Source: Bugula neritina (taxonomy: Eukaryota > Bryozoa > Gymnolaemata > Cheilostomatida > Bugulidae). From it: DNA of 64,000 bases. Under the pieces are notes generated by a model. It did no database searches. It worked only from the letters and a program-made list of their open reading frames with translations, and was not told the origin of the DNA. The stretch spans positions 7,576,698-7,640,697 of the forward strand of contig OZ037765.1 of the NCBI GenBank assembly GCA_964035545.1. The letters are read 5' to 3'. Position numbers and translations under genes: made by a program. Positions 13,601 through 24,600 of this stretch are shown here, one piece after another. Position 1 is the stretch's first letter. Every line of letters begins with the position of its first letter.

Positions 13601-13967
13601 ATCTTACCTTCACTCAAAAAGGAAAAAACACATGTTGTTTAAGTTTGATCCAGTTAATTATATTAATTAATGATCAATAGCAACATTAAAGCAGTAGCAA
13701 TAATTACTTTATTCAAATGACATGTGTTTTTTATGCAAGCAAGTGTAAATTAGAAAAGCATGAACTTTGAATACTGTTTCACATATGGTATAAATTTTGA
13801 GTAGCCTAATTTCCACTTGATGTATCAACTATTTTGTAGGCACTGCTAGTAAGGCACCCCCAAGACTAAGCCAGTATACGAAAGAAAACAACTCTTCAAG
13901 TATATCTTTAACTTCTTTAGTTCTATTGCTATTTAGTCAGATAATCGTACAGGCAAACTTAACATGA
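4629..13967 (+). CDS. GPI-anchored two-Ig-domain cell-surface protein, 8 exons, complete
   Basis: Exons: 4629-4686, 5716-5831, 8199-8409, 9905-9928, 11317-11450, 12666-12846, 13308-13337, 13840-13967. They join to 882 nt (293 residues) with every junction in frame. Residues 1-19 are a signal peptide (h-region KFVLVITLITV). Ig domain 1 is about 36-127, with Cys49, Trp61 and the DTGIYQC motif ending at Cys110. Ig domain 2 is about 144-239, with Cys158, Trp179 and DAGTYIC ending at Cys225. The C-terminus (252-293) is polar, has an N-N-S-S-S cluster near 268-272, then a hydrophobic stretch (SLVLLLFSQIIV) and no cytoplasmic tail: a GPI-attachment signal, omega site near 268-272. Each Ig domain is split by a phase-0 intron close to its core Trp; other introns are phase 1. 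The exon 5 donor is weak (AAG|GTTGGA). The general form matches small GPI-anchored IgSF adhesion proteins (IgLON- or lachesin-like), but no orthologue can be named. Role in adhesion or recognition is inferred. Confidence 0.88.
6126..6262 (+). repeat. Degenerate GACT/AGTT-rich tandem repeat
   Basis: Imperfect iteration of blocks such as TTGACTGACTAGTTAACTGG inside intron 2 of the Ig gene. No coding potential. Confidence 0.6.
7971..8122 (+). repeat. Dispersed repeat, copy 1 (forward)
   Basis: About 150 bp that match the reverse complement of 24886-25042 at roughly 80 percent by eye. Shared blocks include GAGAAATTGAGAAAAGCCTG, GAGAATTTCAACCCAC and AAAATTAAAGAACTT. The flanks do not match, so this is an interspersed element. 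It lies in intron 2 of the Ig gene, ending about 75 bp before the exon 3 acceptor. Element class unknown. Confidence 0.75.
9905..9928 (+). other. 24-nt micro-exon: inter-Ig linker of the GPI-Ig gene
   Basis: Exon 4. Acceptor TTTCTAG, donor CAG|GTAAGA, phase 1-1. It encodes the linker DKVPVDIP between the two Ig domains. Skipping it keeps frame and would only shorten the hinge. Confidence 0.75.
10681..10716 (+). repeat. 10-bp tandem repeat, about 3.6 copies
   Basis: Perfect tandem copies of CTTATTCATG inside intron 4 of the Ig gene. Confidence 0.9.
13308..13337 (+). other. 30-nt micro-exon: basic stalk of the GPI-Ig gene
   Basis: Exon 7. Acceptor TTTGTAG, donor GAG|GTAAAT, phase 1-1. It encodes VEVDKKNKRR, a highly basic juxtamembrane segment between Ig2 and the GPI signal. 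K-N-K-R-R resembles a proprotein-convertase site. Skipping would keep frame. Confidence 0.75.
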
Positions 13968-15671
13968 TTATAATTTCATTATTTTTAATTTACCTACAGC
14001 TAGTCATCTTGCCAACTTTAATATCTACCACACTCACAATATTTCATAATTATTATTATTGTTATTATTATAACTATTATTAGTGTATATATGTATGTAA
14101 ATTCTTTATTATTAATTAAGCTTTATGTTATGAATTTTTGTGTTCTCTACACATAAATTATATTTTGTGCAAACTTGTTTATAATTTTTTTACGATATTC
14201 TCTGCAGTCTACACTTATAGTAGCTATTCAATACCATGCATACCACAAAGTTTATTATTGCTATAATAGAATTCATCAAACTGCTTGTGATATGATAAAA
14301 AGAGTGAGAGCATGCTATAGCATATATATCCACTGTACAATCTCATTTTATAATAACCAATTATCTTGTAATAATTTGCTTTAGCGGTTTTTACTTATTG
14401 TATTTTTATTTTTTAAATGCTATACTTTGTTATACTATAGCCTACTCTACTTTTTTATGTTATCCAATATATGATTATTCTACAAATAAAAATAAACTAA
14501 TTATTTTGGTATAGAATTGGAAGGTGTAATACTTTGTTTACAATATTATAATTGTAATATTATTAATTTTGTATGCTTTTAAAACATAAAAATAAAGAGG
14601 CATATTAATTGAGCTGTTGAAACAGCTGACAAAAAGAGAATCATTGTTCAAATCTTATGGAGCTGAAATTTTATGAATTTAGTAAATGATTTACAAAATG
14701 CTTGAGCATGAAAATTATTAAGCTTTGTTATCTATCCAAATAAAATAATATCCTGCTGCAATGCTTGCAAATGTGTAGGAATTTCAATATAAATCAAGTT
14801 TTTAACAAAGCATAGGTGATAAATTATATTTGTGAAGGGATATCTATTATCAGCATATTTTTAGTCATAAAACTTGCATAGAATTATAGATTTTGCATCA
14901 GGTAAATTTCATTAAAACCGAATTAGTAATGAGTGTTTATTAATAAAATATTATATTATTATTACTATACATCTTCAACATAACGAAATGGCTTGCATGC
15001 TTTAATATCTTCTTATAGAGTTGCTTGATCTTAAATGACAAATAAATAATATATATTTCTAATGCATAATTTGGATCGTGGCTAAGCAACACTTTTGTAG
15101 AACTTTTCGAATCATTCATTTCTAATTTCACCACAAAATAGAATGGAGTCTCAACATTCCTTAATTGGCAATACCTACTGTACGCAAGGAACCCAAAAGC
15201 TCGGGTAAGCAACTTCCAGCAAGCTTTTTTTACTTATATTAATAAGTGTACATGTTTTTACACAGGAGCAATTATAATCAGGTGCTCTTTCTTGTATGGC
15301 GGGAAATCAAACTTATACCTAGTGCATGCATACTGGGCCAGTGCTTTAACCACTAAACCTTGACTGCTCTATTTGCTTTTGCTATTATTGGAAAAGTTCT
15401 CCACTTTTGGGTATCTTATACTCTGAAGCCTTATAGGTCATAACGTATAACGCATTTAATATTAGGTTATGTAGGCAGTTTAGTTTTGCAGATATGTTTT
15501 ACTACACAGTGACTTGGCCATCATCATACATTATTTAGCATGGAAAGCAGGAAGACTAGCTACTATAGAGTTATCTTACCATGTAAAGTCACCACGATAG
15601 CTAAATTGTTCTGAAATATAATATATTTATTTGCTCTTTCATCTGCTTTGAAGAGCTCAATGTTTTAAAAC
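13968..15671. other. 3' UTR of the Ig gene and intergenic spacer
   Basis: Two AATAAA hexamers at 14485-14490 and 14491-14496 are good poly(A) signals for the Ig gene, giving a 3' UTR of roughly 530 nt; another lies near 14590. The rest is AT-rich, with one tRNA-derived repeat near 15283-15369. The short spacer before the COMMD10 start codon must hold that gene's promoter and 5' UTR, but I see no clear core element. Confidence 0.5.
15283..15369 (-). repeat. tRNA-derived SINE fragment or tRNA pseudogene
   Basis: Read on the minus strand it has a Pol III A-box-like sequence TTTAGTGGTTAAAGC (15343-15357) followed, about 30 nt later, by a B-box-like GTTTGATTTCCC (15301-15312). The spacing fits a tRNA-type internal promoter, but no full cloverleaf can be formed. 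Confidence 0.55.
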
Positions 15672-18600
15672 ATGGCTATGTTCACAGAAACTGCTAGGTG
15701 GGCGTCAATAAAAGCAATAATTTAATAATTCATATTTTCTATTTGAGATGTCTTTGTTATAATGTTCAACTATAAATAGTTTTATTTATTATTTTAATTA
15801 TGTAAGTAACTAAAATTTGAAAAGCTAAGTTATTTAAATATTTGTTTTGATAATGGTAATGCCAAGCCCAATGCCCAACCCAAGTCCAATGACTATCACT
15901 ATGACTATGAGTATGAGTGAATGGCAATCACAATGTCAATGTGATACAAAATGGTAGCGTAATCTAATCATAATGATATTGATAATCATAATGATATTAA
16001 TAATTGTAGTGATAATCAACTTAAAGTTAATCATTATCATAATTTCGATGTAATAATTAATATTTATATTATGATTATCATTGAAATTCAAATTATGATT
16101 ATAATTATACTGCACTGTCAATGTCATTAATATTAGTAATAATTATACTAATTATAATACTAATAATAGTATCATTGATGCTATGATTATCAATCTGAAT
16201 ATCATAGTGATAGCGATTTATTGACGTTATAATGATTATGATAATCTAAATCATGTTGTCATTGTTATTCATTTTCTCAGTTACTCAAGAAAGTTAATAC
16301 AATAATTATATTAGCCAAAAAATTTCTTGAAAACAATACAAGTGAGAACACTCAATTTTTTATGGTATTGAAATAATTTTATTAACTTATCAAATTATTT
16401 TTTTTGTGTTCATCCCAAAAATTTTCCTGCTAGTTTCAATGGTTATTAGTATCAATGATTATTGATCTGAACTCTAAATCGTTTTGCTAGTAACAGTATA
16501 TGGCTTAAATTTTGAAATAAAGTATGTTTGTGCCAATGACATTATTTTGATTTATCTGAATTAGAATTATGTTATTGTTACTTTAAGTTGTGCAGGAAAC
16601 ATAGCAAAGTAGTTATTTTTTGTAGCTCAAGAAAAGTTTCGATTACAGGCCCTTTCTAGTCCTATCAGTTATTCATGTTAAATTTGAACATCACATAATC
16701 TCGTACTTTTTATTTTCCAGCTTGAAAGGAGCAGTAGCACTTATTCAAACCATATCCGTAAACAAGTTACAGCTAGTTCTCAAGAGGCTAGTAGAAAATT
16801 TTCACACTCAGGTTTGTTTTCATTTTGATTGCTCACTGGTTGGTTATTCACTAAATTTATTTTTCTAATGACCATCTGTTTCCTATCCATCTTATAACAT
16901 AGTGTTTAGAATAATGTTTGATTTAGGTAGTATAACTCTACACGAATCATTCTCTAGTGACACTTGCATTCTACCAAATATTTTTACTATGTGAAGTTAT
17001 CTACCCAAAACTTATGAATGTTGCACCAGAAGCATCAATTTCAAACTTATAAAAATATTGAATCTAAGCTAAGTTCAAAAGTATTAAAATTAAAGTTTAG
17101 AAATGAACAAAATTGTATTATAACATAAATACTAGCTCTGGAATATTGGGTATTGATTTTGCATTTTTGTGGAATAAATTTGTAATAAAATTTATTTACC
17201 CAACTAATTATTAAGGTCTGGCCTCACGCTCATGAGAATCACACGAAATCGTCTATTTGACACGAAAACACAAACGTACGAACAAGTTTGAGGGAATTCA
17301 AATGAAATCGTTTTCGTTGAGTGCACCCAACGAAGGTGATGGACGAAAAATCGCGATTAACGATAAGCACCAATTGATTGGTCAATAGAATTTTAGCAAC
17401 AGTGATTATTTCATTTCTACCACGTTTCTCTGTTTGCCAATTTTCTGCTGTTTGTATCTCGCGCAAGACTCATTCAGGGAATATTTATTATGTGTTTCGT
17501 CCGTGTGGCTGGTCATAACGAGAGGATAACTCACGGAAATTGTCACACGAGTTTCGTGTGATTTTCACAAGTGTGAGGCCAGGCCTTTATGCACAATTTT
17601 AGAACTAGGTCTTTTTAAACACTAATAAAAGTAAAGCTTCAATATTATGTTTACCAATTTTATGACACAAGTTATTAACCTAACCAATAACCATAATAGC
17701 TAACTAATTCATGTGGTAAGCATAGGCCACACAACACGATTTACCCGCCCGGTCCGTGCTAGAAAACCCGTTTAGCCTAAAAATGGGAAGTGGTGTGAGG
17801 ATTTTCATGCGGATAACATGCTGAGCGGCAAGTGCAGAAAGCTCATGCTGGTTTTATTTAATTAGCACATTATCATTTAGCGAGCACACTTTTTTTATTT
17901 CAGTGAACTGAATTAAAACAGTTTCGTATAGTTTGCATTTCCGCTTTTATAATATGTAAAGTTACTTTGCCGATGACATAGTTTTAAAAACAAGTGTCTG
18001 CAGGCGAGCAGTAAAGTTAAACTCTAAGATCATTAGCTAATAAATTTCCACACTTGCAACACACTCATTGTGTGTGGCAGGTTGCTCCTAAGACGGGTTT
18101 TCCCGCAATTTAGACCCGCGCAGGGAATCCCTTACGCTAATTCTGTGAATTGCGAGATTGAACTGTGAAATAAATTTTATTATGACCGGTTGCTGTCACC
18201 ATTCTCTATCAAGCCTGGCTGCCATTTTAATCTAGCTGCTTCTACTTCCAATATCTATTGTTGACACTAAAATATCTATTTTTAGGATGAAGCAGCATTT
18301 AGTGAAGAAGAACTTAACAAACTTTGCAGTTCGTTTAAAATGGCCAAAGAAGATGTTGATTTAGTGCTCACAACATGCAAATTCTTTCTGTCGCAGGTGA
18401 AATGTTGTTACTGTATGTAATGATGTGAAATCAATATTATTGCTAACTTCCTAATGATTATGTTACATAATTATCTTAAGCCTATAAGAAGAGCTTGGTC
18501 AAGTCGCAGCCTCAAGTCAAATCTGTGACTTACCGAATCAAGTCATGAAAATTTGTATTGAGTCAATTTGAATTGACATCTCATCAATACATTGTATATA

Positions 18601-21600
18601 ACTTCCTACTTTTATTAATTCCACAAAGCATTTTGAATAGACATGATATATACAAAGGTTTGAAATACTTGATCTTGCTTGTCCATTTTCACTTTGAATA
18701 ACTATAATGAAATTGTAATTAATATGTACACTTCGGAGTTGTCTTATTATAAACTGATGAGTAAAATGCAACTATATAGTAGTAAATGATTAACTGGACT
18801 AAACATGGCTAAGTTTTGAAGTCAACTTCAGAATGTTTAGTTTTATGAGCTATATAGTTATATGTATTGTAAACCCCACTAATAAAACTATTGGAACAAC
18901 TTTTAGCAGAGGACAATTCATATTGTAAAACACTTTAAATTATGAAAAAGGAATGTTAACCAAGCTATTCAAGGTGTTTCATATTCTGTTCTATACTTAT
19001 ACTATGTGTTACGTACATATTTAGGCTGCGTACCATAACAGCAAGCCTGGTGCATTTGCCAAGCACTTGGCTAGTATAGGGATGGACCAAGACAGATGTA
19101 TGGTTTTCCATGAGGTGTGGGATGAGAGTGGGAAATCTATAAACTCTCTACTCAGACAAAAATCTATGGCTGTAAATCAGGTACTAGTGTTTAAAGTTGT
19201 ATATTTTTCAAAATTTTTGTTTATTTGTACTGTATTTAACATACAGCATAATTTTGAAACCTCATTGTTTAAATTACTGGGCAACCAATAATTATAGAAT
19301 TGAAACAAACATTCATATAAGCCCAAATAAAATTATAATAACTCTTGTCTTAAGTTAAAACTCTTCTATCCAACATAATCATCAAATCCCAGGATCTATT
19401 TTGCTTCTATATTGGGATTTAGTAAAATTCCAGCAAGTATTAGGAAATAGAAGTTTCTAGAAAAGAATTTGCTAAAGATGAATTTGAAGACAGTTATGAC
19501 ACTCTACAAAACATTGTTGTAATTATATAAACTTTGCTAAGCTGGTTGACACCTGCCTCTTACTGTAACTCATAAATCAACTATAAATGGCATTTGTGTT
19601 TTATTATAAGCAACACTGCATTGCTAAAATCTGCTTTCCTCATGCCAGGAAATCTTATCAGATGTACACTAAATTTAGCAGCTTACTAGTGTTCCAATGT
19701 TGTATGGTATTGTTAAAGCTGTTCAAATACATAAATACACCTGCATACACAAAAAGTCGTATAAGTATACTGTTGGTTGGCCCCAAATATAGACCTTTAT
19801 GGTCTCAAAACTTTGCTAGAAGCAATTTCGGTGTTATCATAGTCACTTTGTTTAGTCACCCGCTCATTCTATTTCAAAGATGTTGATAGTAATTACTAAG
19901 TAGTCATTATAATAAAATGAGGAACACACAGTTATTATTTGGGAAGTTATTTCCAAACCTCGTGATATTATTGAACTGTTGACCCTTGTTTTTTCATTCT
20001 GCTAAATATCTTCTCTTGCTCAATTCTTGCTCATCTTACATCACTTGCCATTGCTTGGCCATTCATGAGATAATTGCTATCTAACATACCAACAAGTAGG
20101 CTTTAGCATTTCAACAGCATTTTAGCAGGGTTTTGGTACTAATTTTTTATTACTGTTTTTTGGTATTCAGTATTTTTTATTATGACTTGCTTCAATACCA
20201 GAAGCTTTGTGTACATTGAGGTTATGTGGCAATAGTACATAAAAACAAGTCAATATCAAGTACATAGAAACAAGTAAACAGCAAGTACATAAACTACTAA
20301 TTTGCCAGCAATACCACAAAAACTTTCTCAATATTGACAGAGATGGTAGAGAAGATATTTAAAACAAATACCAAAACACCTGGGGACAGGCCAACTACCA
20401 GCTCTTCACTACTAACAACCATTTACTATTATTCCATGCTTACAACCATTCAATTTCTTTTAACTCAGTTTTTTCCACCAATTAATCAAATCACCAATGC
20501 CAAATATTGCGTTAACAATGCTAAGTATGTCAGTATTACCACCAAAATTTTAATTCAAAATTGTTGGCAATCAATATAGTAGTCATTAAGATATAGTGGC
20601 TAATAAACTACACTACTATAATCTACTTAAACTACTGTTGCTGTCTTCATCTAGGGACATCACTTGCCATGACATCTCTTATAGTTTGGAATTGTTCACC
20701 TTTCACCGCCATGTCCTGATCAGGTGATGGGTTCTTATAGTTTGGAAATGCCATGTAAATAATCCAGAGTAGATCAACTTTCATGTGGTAGTTGAATTAC
20801 TTGAACGAAGATATGATTGACCTTTGGAATAAGTGCATGCTTTATAAATACACCTTTAAGGCAATATTGATGTAATCATGAGTTTGTTACGTAAAAGAAA
20901 GAGCTTTTTTGTACTCCCTTAACAAAAGACTTATACATGTTTGACTTCTGTGTTTCCAAGGTTATTCTAAGTGTTGTGCAATGCTTTTAAATGAAACACA
21001 GTCTTTGTACAGCCTTTTTGGAGGGAAATTAGCTGTGCTCAACGACAAAAGGTCTTATATAAAAGATGTTCACTTTTTACAAATAAAGACAAACTAAATA
21101 ATGATATCAAAACATGCTTTATTAAAAATTAGATTAAAGAGTAGTCACATTATGGTGAGTCCAGACAACTGCAGGTCTAGTGTCTAAGTAAAAGTTTCAT
21201 ATGCTTTATGTTCATTAACCATATTTACAAATTTACTTTATGCAAAAATACTGGAGATAATCCATAGTTGGAGTCTAAAGTTGAAAGTGAGCATGTCTTA
21301 GGCTTATTATCCCAAATCCCAATCAAATTTCAGAATTGACTGAATTTATCTCATAGTTTAGACTTCAACTAGCAATTTCTAATATTCAAAGTTAAATCTG
21401 CCCTATAAAATATTCATAAATTATCCCTAGAATAATTGAAATGGTCTATAACTGTTTTTATTAGCATAATAATTACGTCTAACCCTTGTTTGCCATCACA
21501 CAGGTGGCTAGTCAGCTTTTCAACTAGTAAGTTAGTTACTTATAATGTATCAAGTTTCATCATGAGCAATGAATTTCGTAATTTCAATGGAAACAACTTT

Positions 21601-24600
21601 CACTCACTTGCAACATAATAGTAAAATGTTGAAATTTTGTCACCAAATACGTAATGGCAAGTAAGAAAGTAAAATTAATGTAACAAGTTAATAAGTGATA
21701 AAATTATATTTGTTGTATGTTGAGACTTGCTTGTAGCTGGAAACCGTTAACTGGCAGCTCAGCCTTCAGATTGCTCAGAAATCTAAAACTAAACAGAAAA
21801 CGCCCCGCGCTGTCTTTGAACTGGGAATAAAGGACAGCAGCAAACAGGTAACAGTTGCCCTCATTTTTACATCTGTGCTATAGCACTAGATAGCCTGCTA
21901 TACTATACACTACATAGTATAGCATACACTATAGTCTATACTATATAGCATAGCATACACTATAGTCTATACTATATAGTATAGCATATACTATAGTCTA
22001 TACTATATATACTATATGGTATACTATATAGTATATTTTGTATTGTGCTAAATGCTATACTATAATATACTGTACTAAATTATACTCTACCATATAGTAT
22101 ATAGTAGAGTATATAGTATAGTGTAGTATGTATGGTATAGTATATAGCATAGTAAATAGCATACTATACTATATACTATACTAAACTATATTATATACTA
22201 TATTTATACTTGGCTAATTGTACTTTACCAGGGGTGGGTAACTGGGGGCCCAAGGGTCACCTATGGCCCTTTGCCCATTTTTCAGTGGCCCTTTTAATGC
22301 TTAAAAGAAGTACAAACTGTCACTGTTATTCTGATTAGTACAGGTTAGGTGGCAAATTACTTTATTATGATAAAATTCATCATGTGTAAAATCATGTGTC
22401 TTTTCGTATTGGCTGACTTCTGGACTTGGCGCTGGAGCAAAAGAAGTTGCCCACCCCTGTACTATACTATGCTATTCTATATACCATACTGTCCTATACT
22501 ATGCTATTCTATATACTATGCTATATTATACTATGCTATACTATATACTATATGCTATTCAATATTTTATAGTCTATACCATGCTATTCTATATACTATG
22601 CTATATTATGCTATGCTATACTCTATGGCCTATGCTATGCTATGCTATGCTATACTATCCTATGCTATAGGCTACTATACTATGCTATACTATATACCAT
22701 GTTACAGTTACAATCAATGCTTGACCTCTGTAATAATGATACTATTTCTTTCACCACACAGATAAGTATCACTGTATCATCTTTCCACCTCATACTAAAC
22801 TATTATATCTCCAGAACTATAAACTTTACATTGACTCCAGTTTCAAAATCTATGAATGCTAAAAGAATTACAAATATTTATCTTCAACTAACCTTTTCAT
22901 AAGCAAAGGGATAAACTTTCATTATAACATGCAATTTTTTATAACTGGTGACACAATGCACTGTTGCGACATAACTACATCTTATATTGTATCCTTTAAA
23001 GAGATAACTGGCTATGAATTGTATAAATCACTTCAAAACAACACCCAAAACTTATAAAAACTGTTTATACAAATATGTATTACATACTTCCATCAAATCG
23101 TAAAAAGTGTGGACTTTAGAGCATTGCTTGCATATCTAGGAAGAGTTTCACTCAATCAATTTGATAAATCACTTGAACATTAATATAGTGTGCTAAAAAC
23201 AATAACTGGTGCGTCTTTATTCAGACAATTGTTTCCAGTATTTGCAAAGATTCTTTAGCTACTTGAAAATTGACAAATTCCTGAACTAATGGGTTTTCTT
23301 GAGAGTAAACCAGTGAGCATTGTGGAACTCCTTAGTCTCCTATCATAGCCCTGGGCTGGTCTACTGTTTGTAATGTGGTCATCGTCAGAATTTAGTTGGA
23401 CACATTTCGTTTTGGGCACAGAGTGGCTTATGCACATTTTCTAGATATATGTATGGCAGATATATAGATATATGATTAGATATTAATGTTTATGGTGATA
23501 CTAATATGGTTATAATACATTTTTTGTCAGATTATATTGGCATGATCCCAAGAATATTATTACTAAATGTATTTTCAGGAAATAAATTTGCTAATGCTGC
23601 CAATGTTGAGGCATAACTCAATTATGCTATTTTCAGTATTTACATGTTATATCTATATATTTTATGTTTGAATAACCTGTAAATATATCAAAATTGGCCA
23701 AAAAATAATATTTTGTTGGCATCTGTAGATACCGATGTGAAATATGAGTGGGTACCACTGCCTTATTGTAATGAGGAACTTATTTTTTTCTGTTTGTTAT
23801 TGTTACATTATGTTGGTAATTATTGTGTCAAATTCCTCACATTGAATTTGGAAACACACATATCGTATTATGATACAACTTTTTCCCTTATGAACATTTA
23901 CGAAAAATTGCTATTTGACTAATGGTAGTCAAGTTACTACCAGCAGGAAAACAAGCTGAATGCCAAGTTTAAATGTTTTTTTTATAAATAATAAAATAGT
24001 TTTGACTTTTATATTCATGTGGTAATTGCTTTTAGTAACATAATATTACCAACTTGAGGTAAAAAATTTAAAACATGTCAGTTTTTGAGATAAAGGAAGA
24101 ACATTATAAACTTCATTACCCAAATACAAAAGTTTGATTAAAGATAATAAAAAACCTGTTTTAATATAAAATTTTTCCATAAGTGGTGATCACTTTGACT
24201 GGAAACTTTTTCGTTGATGTAATCAGTGAGACGAATGAATCTAGATTCTTAAAGCCGAGCAGCCAAAGTGTTGGTATATCAGAAACTTTGTTCCCTGAGT
24301 ATTGAAATGCTATTGATTATATGTTTTTTTTGTTCAACTAACCTGGCTGCCTTCTTTTTCCAAAGTTTTCTAATAAAGTTCTTAGTCAGTTTACTCTAAG
24401 CATTGAATTCAAGTTTTAACTTGGTTAACAGTAGATTAAAGTCCCCTTCCATTTTCTTTTTGAAAGGATATTTATTTACCTGTTCGTTTGTTAAATTCTT
24501 GTGTTCTGTCTAAATAAATATGCAGGTGAAATTTGCCCCTCTAGCAATAATTTCATGTTGATGTTCCACATGAAAGGCTAGCCTCCTCCTTCAAAGGCCA

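Noticed and set aside
15936-16127. Minus-strand Asn/Ile/Tyr-rich frame
   Set aside because: Low-complexity AATGAT repeat, no gene features.
22349-22902. Plus-strand open frames rich in Tyr, Leu, Cys
   Set aside because: Produced by the TA-rich tandem array and the MITE; repeat-driven absence of stops.
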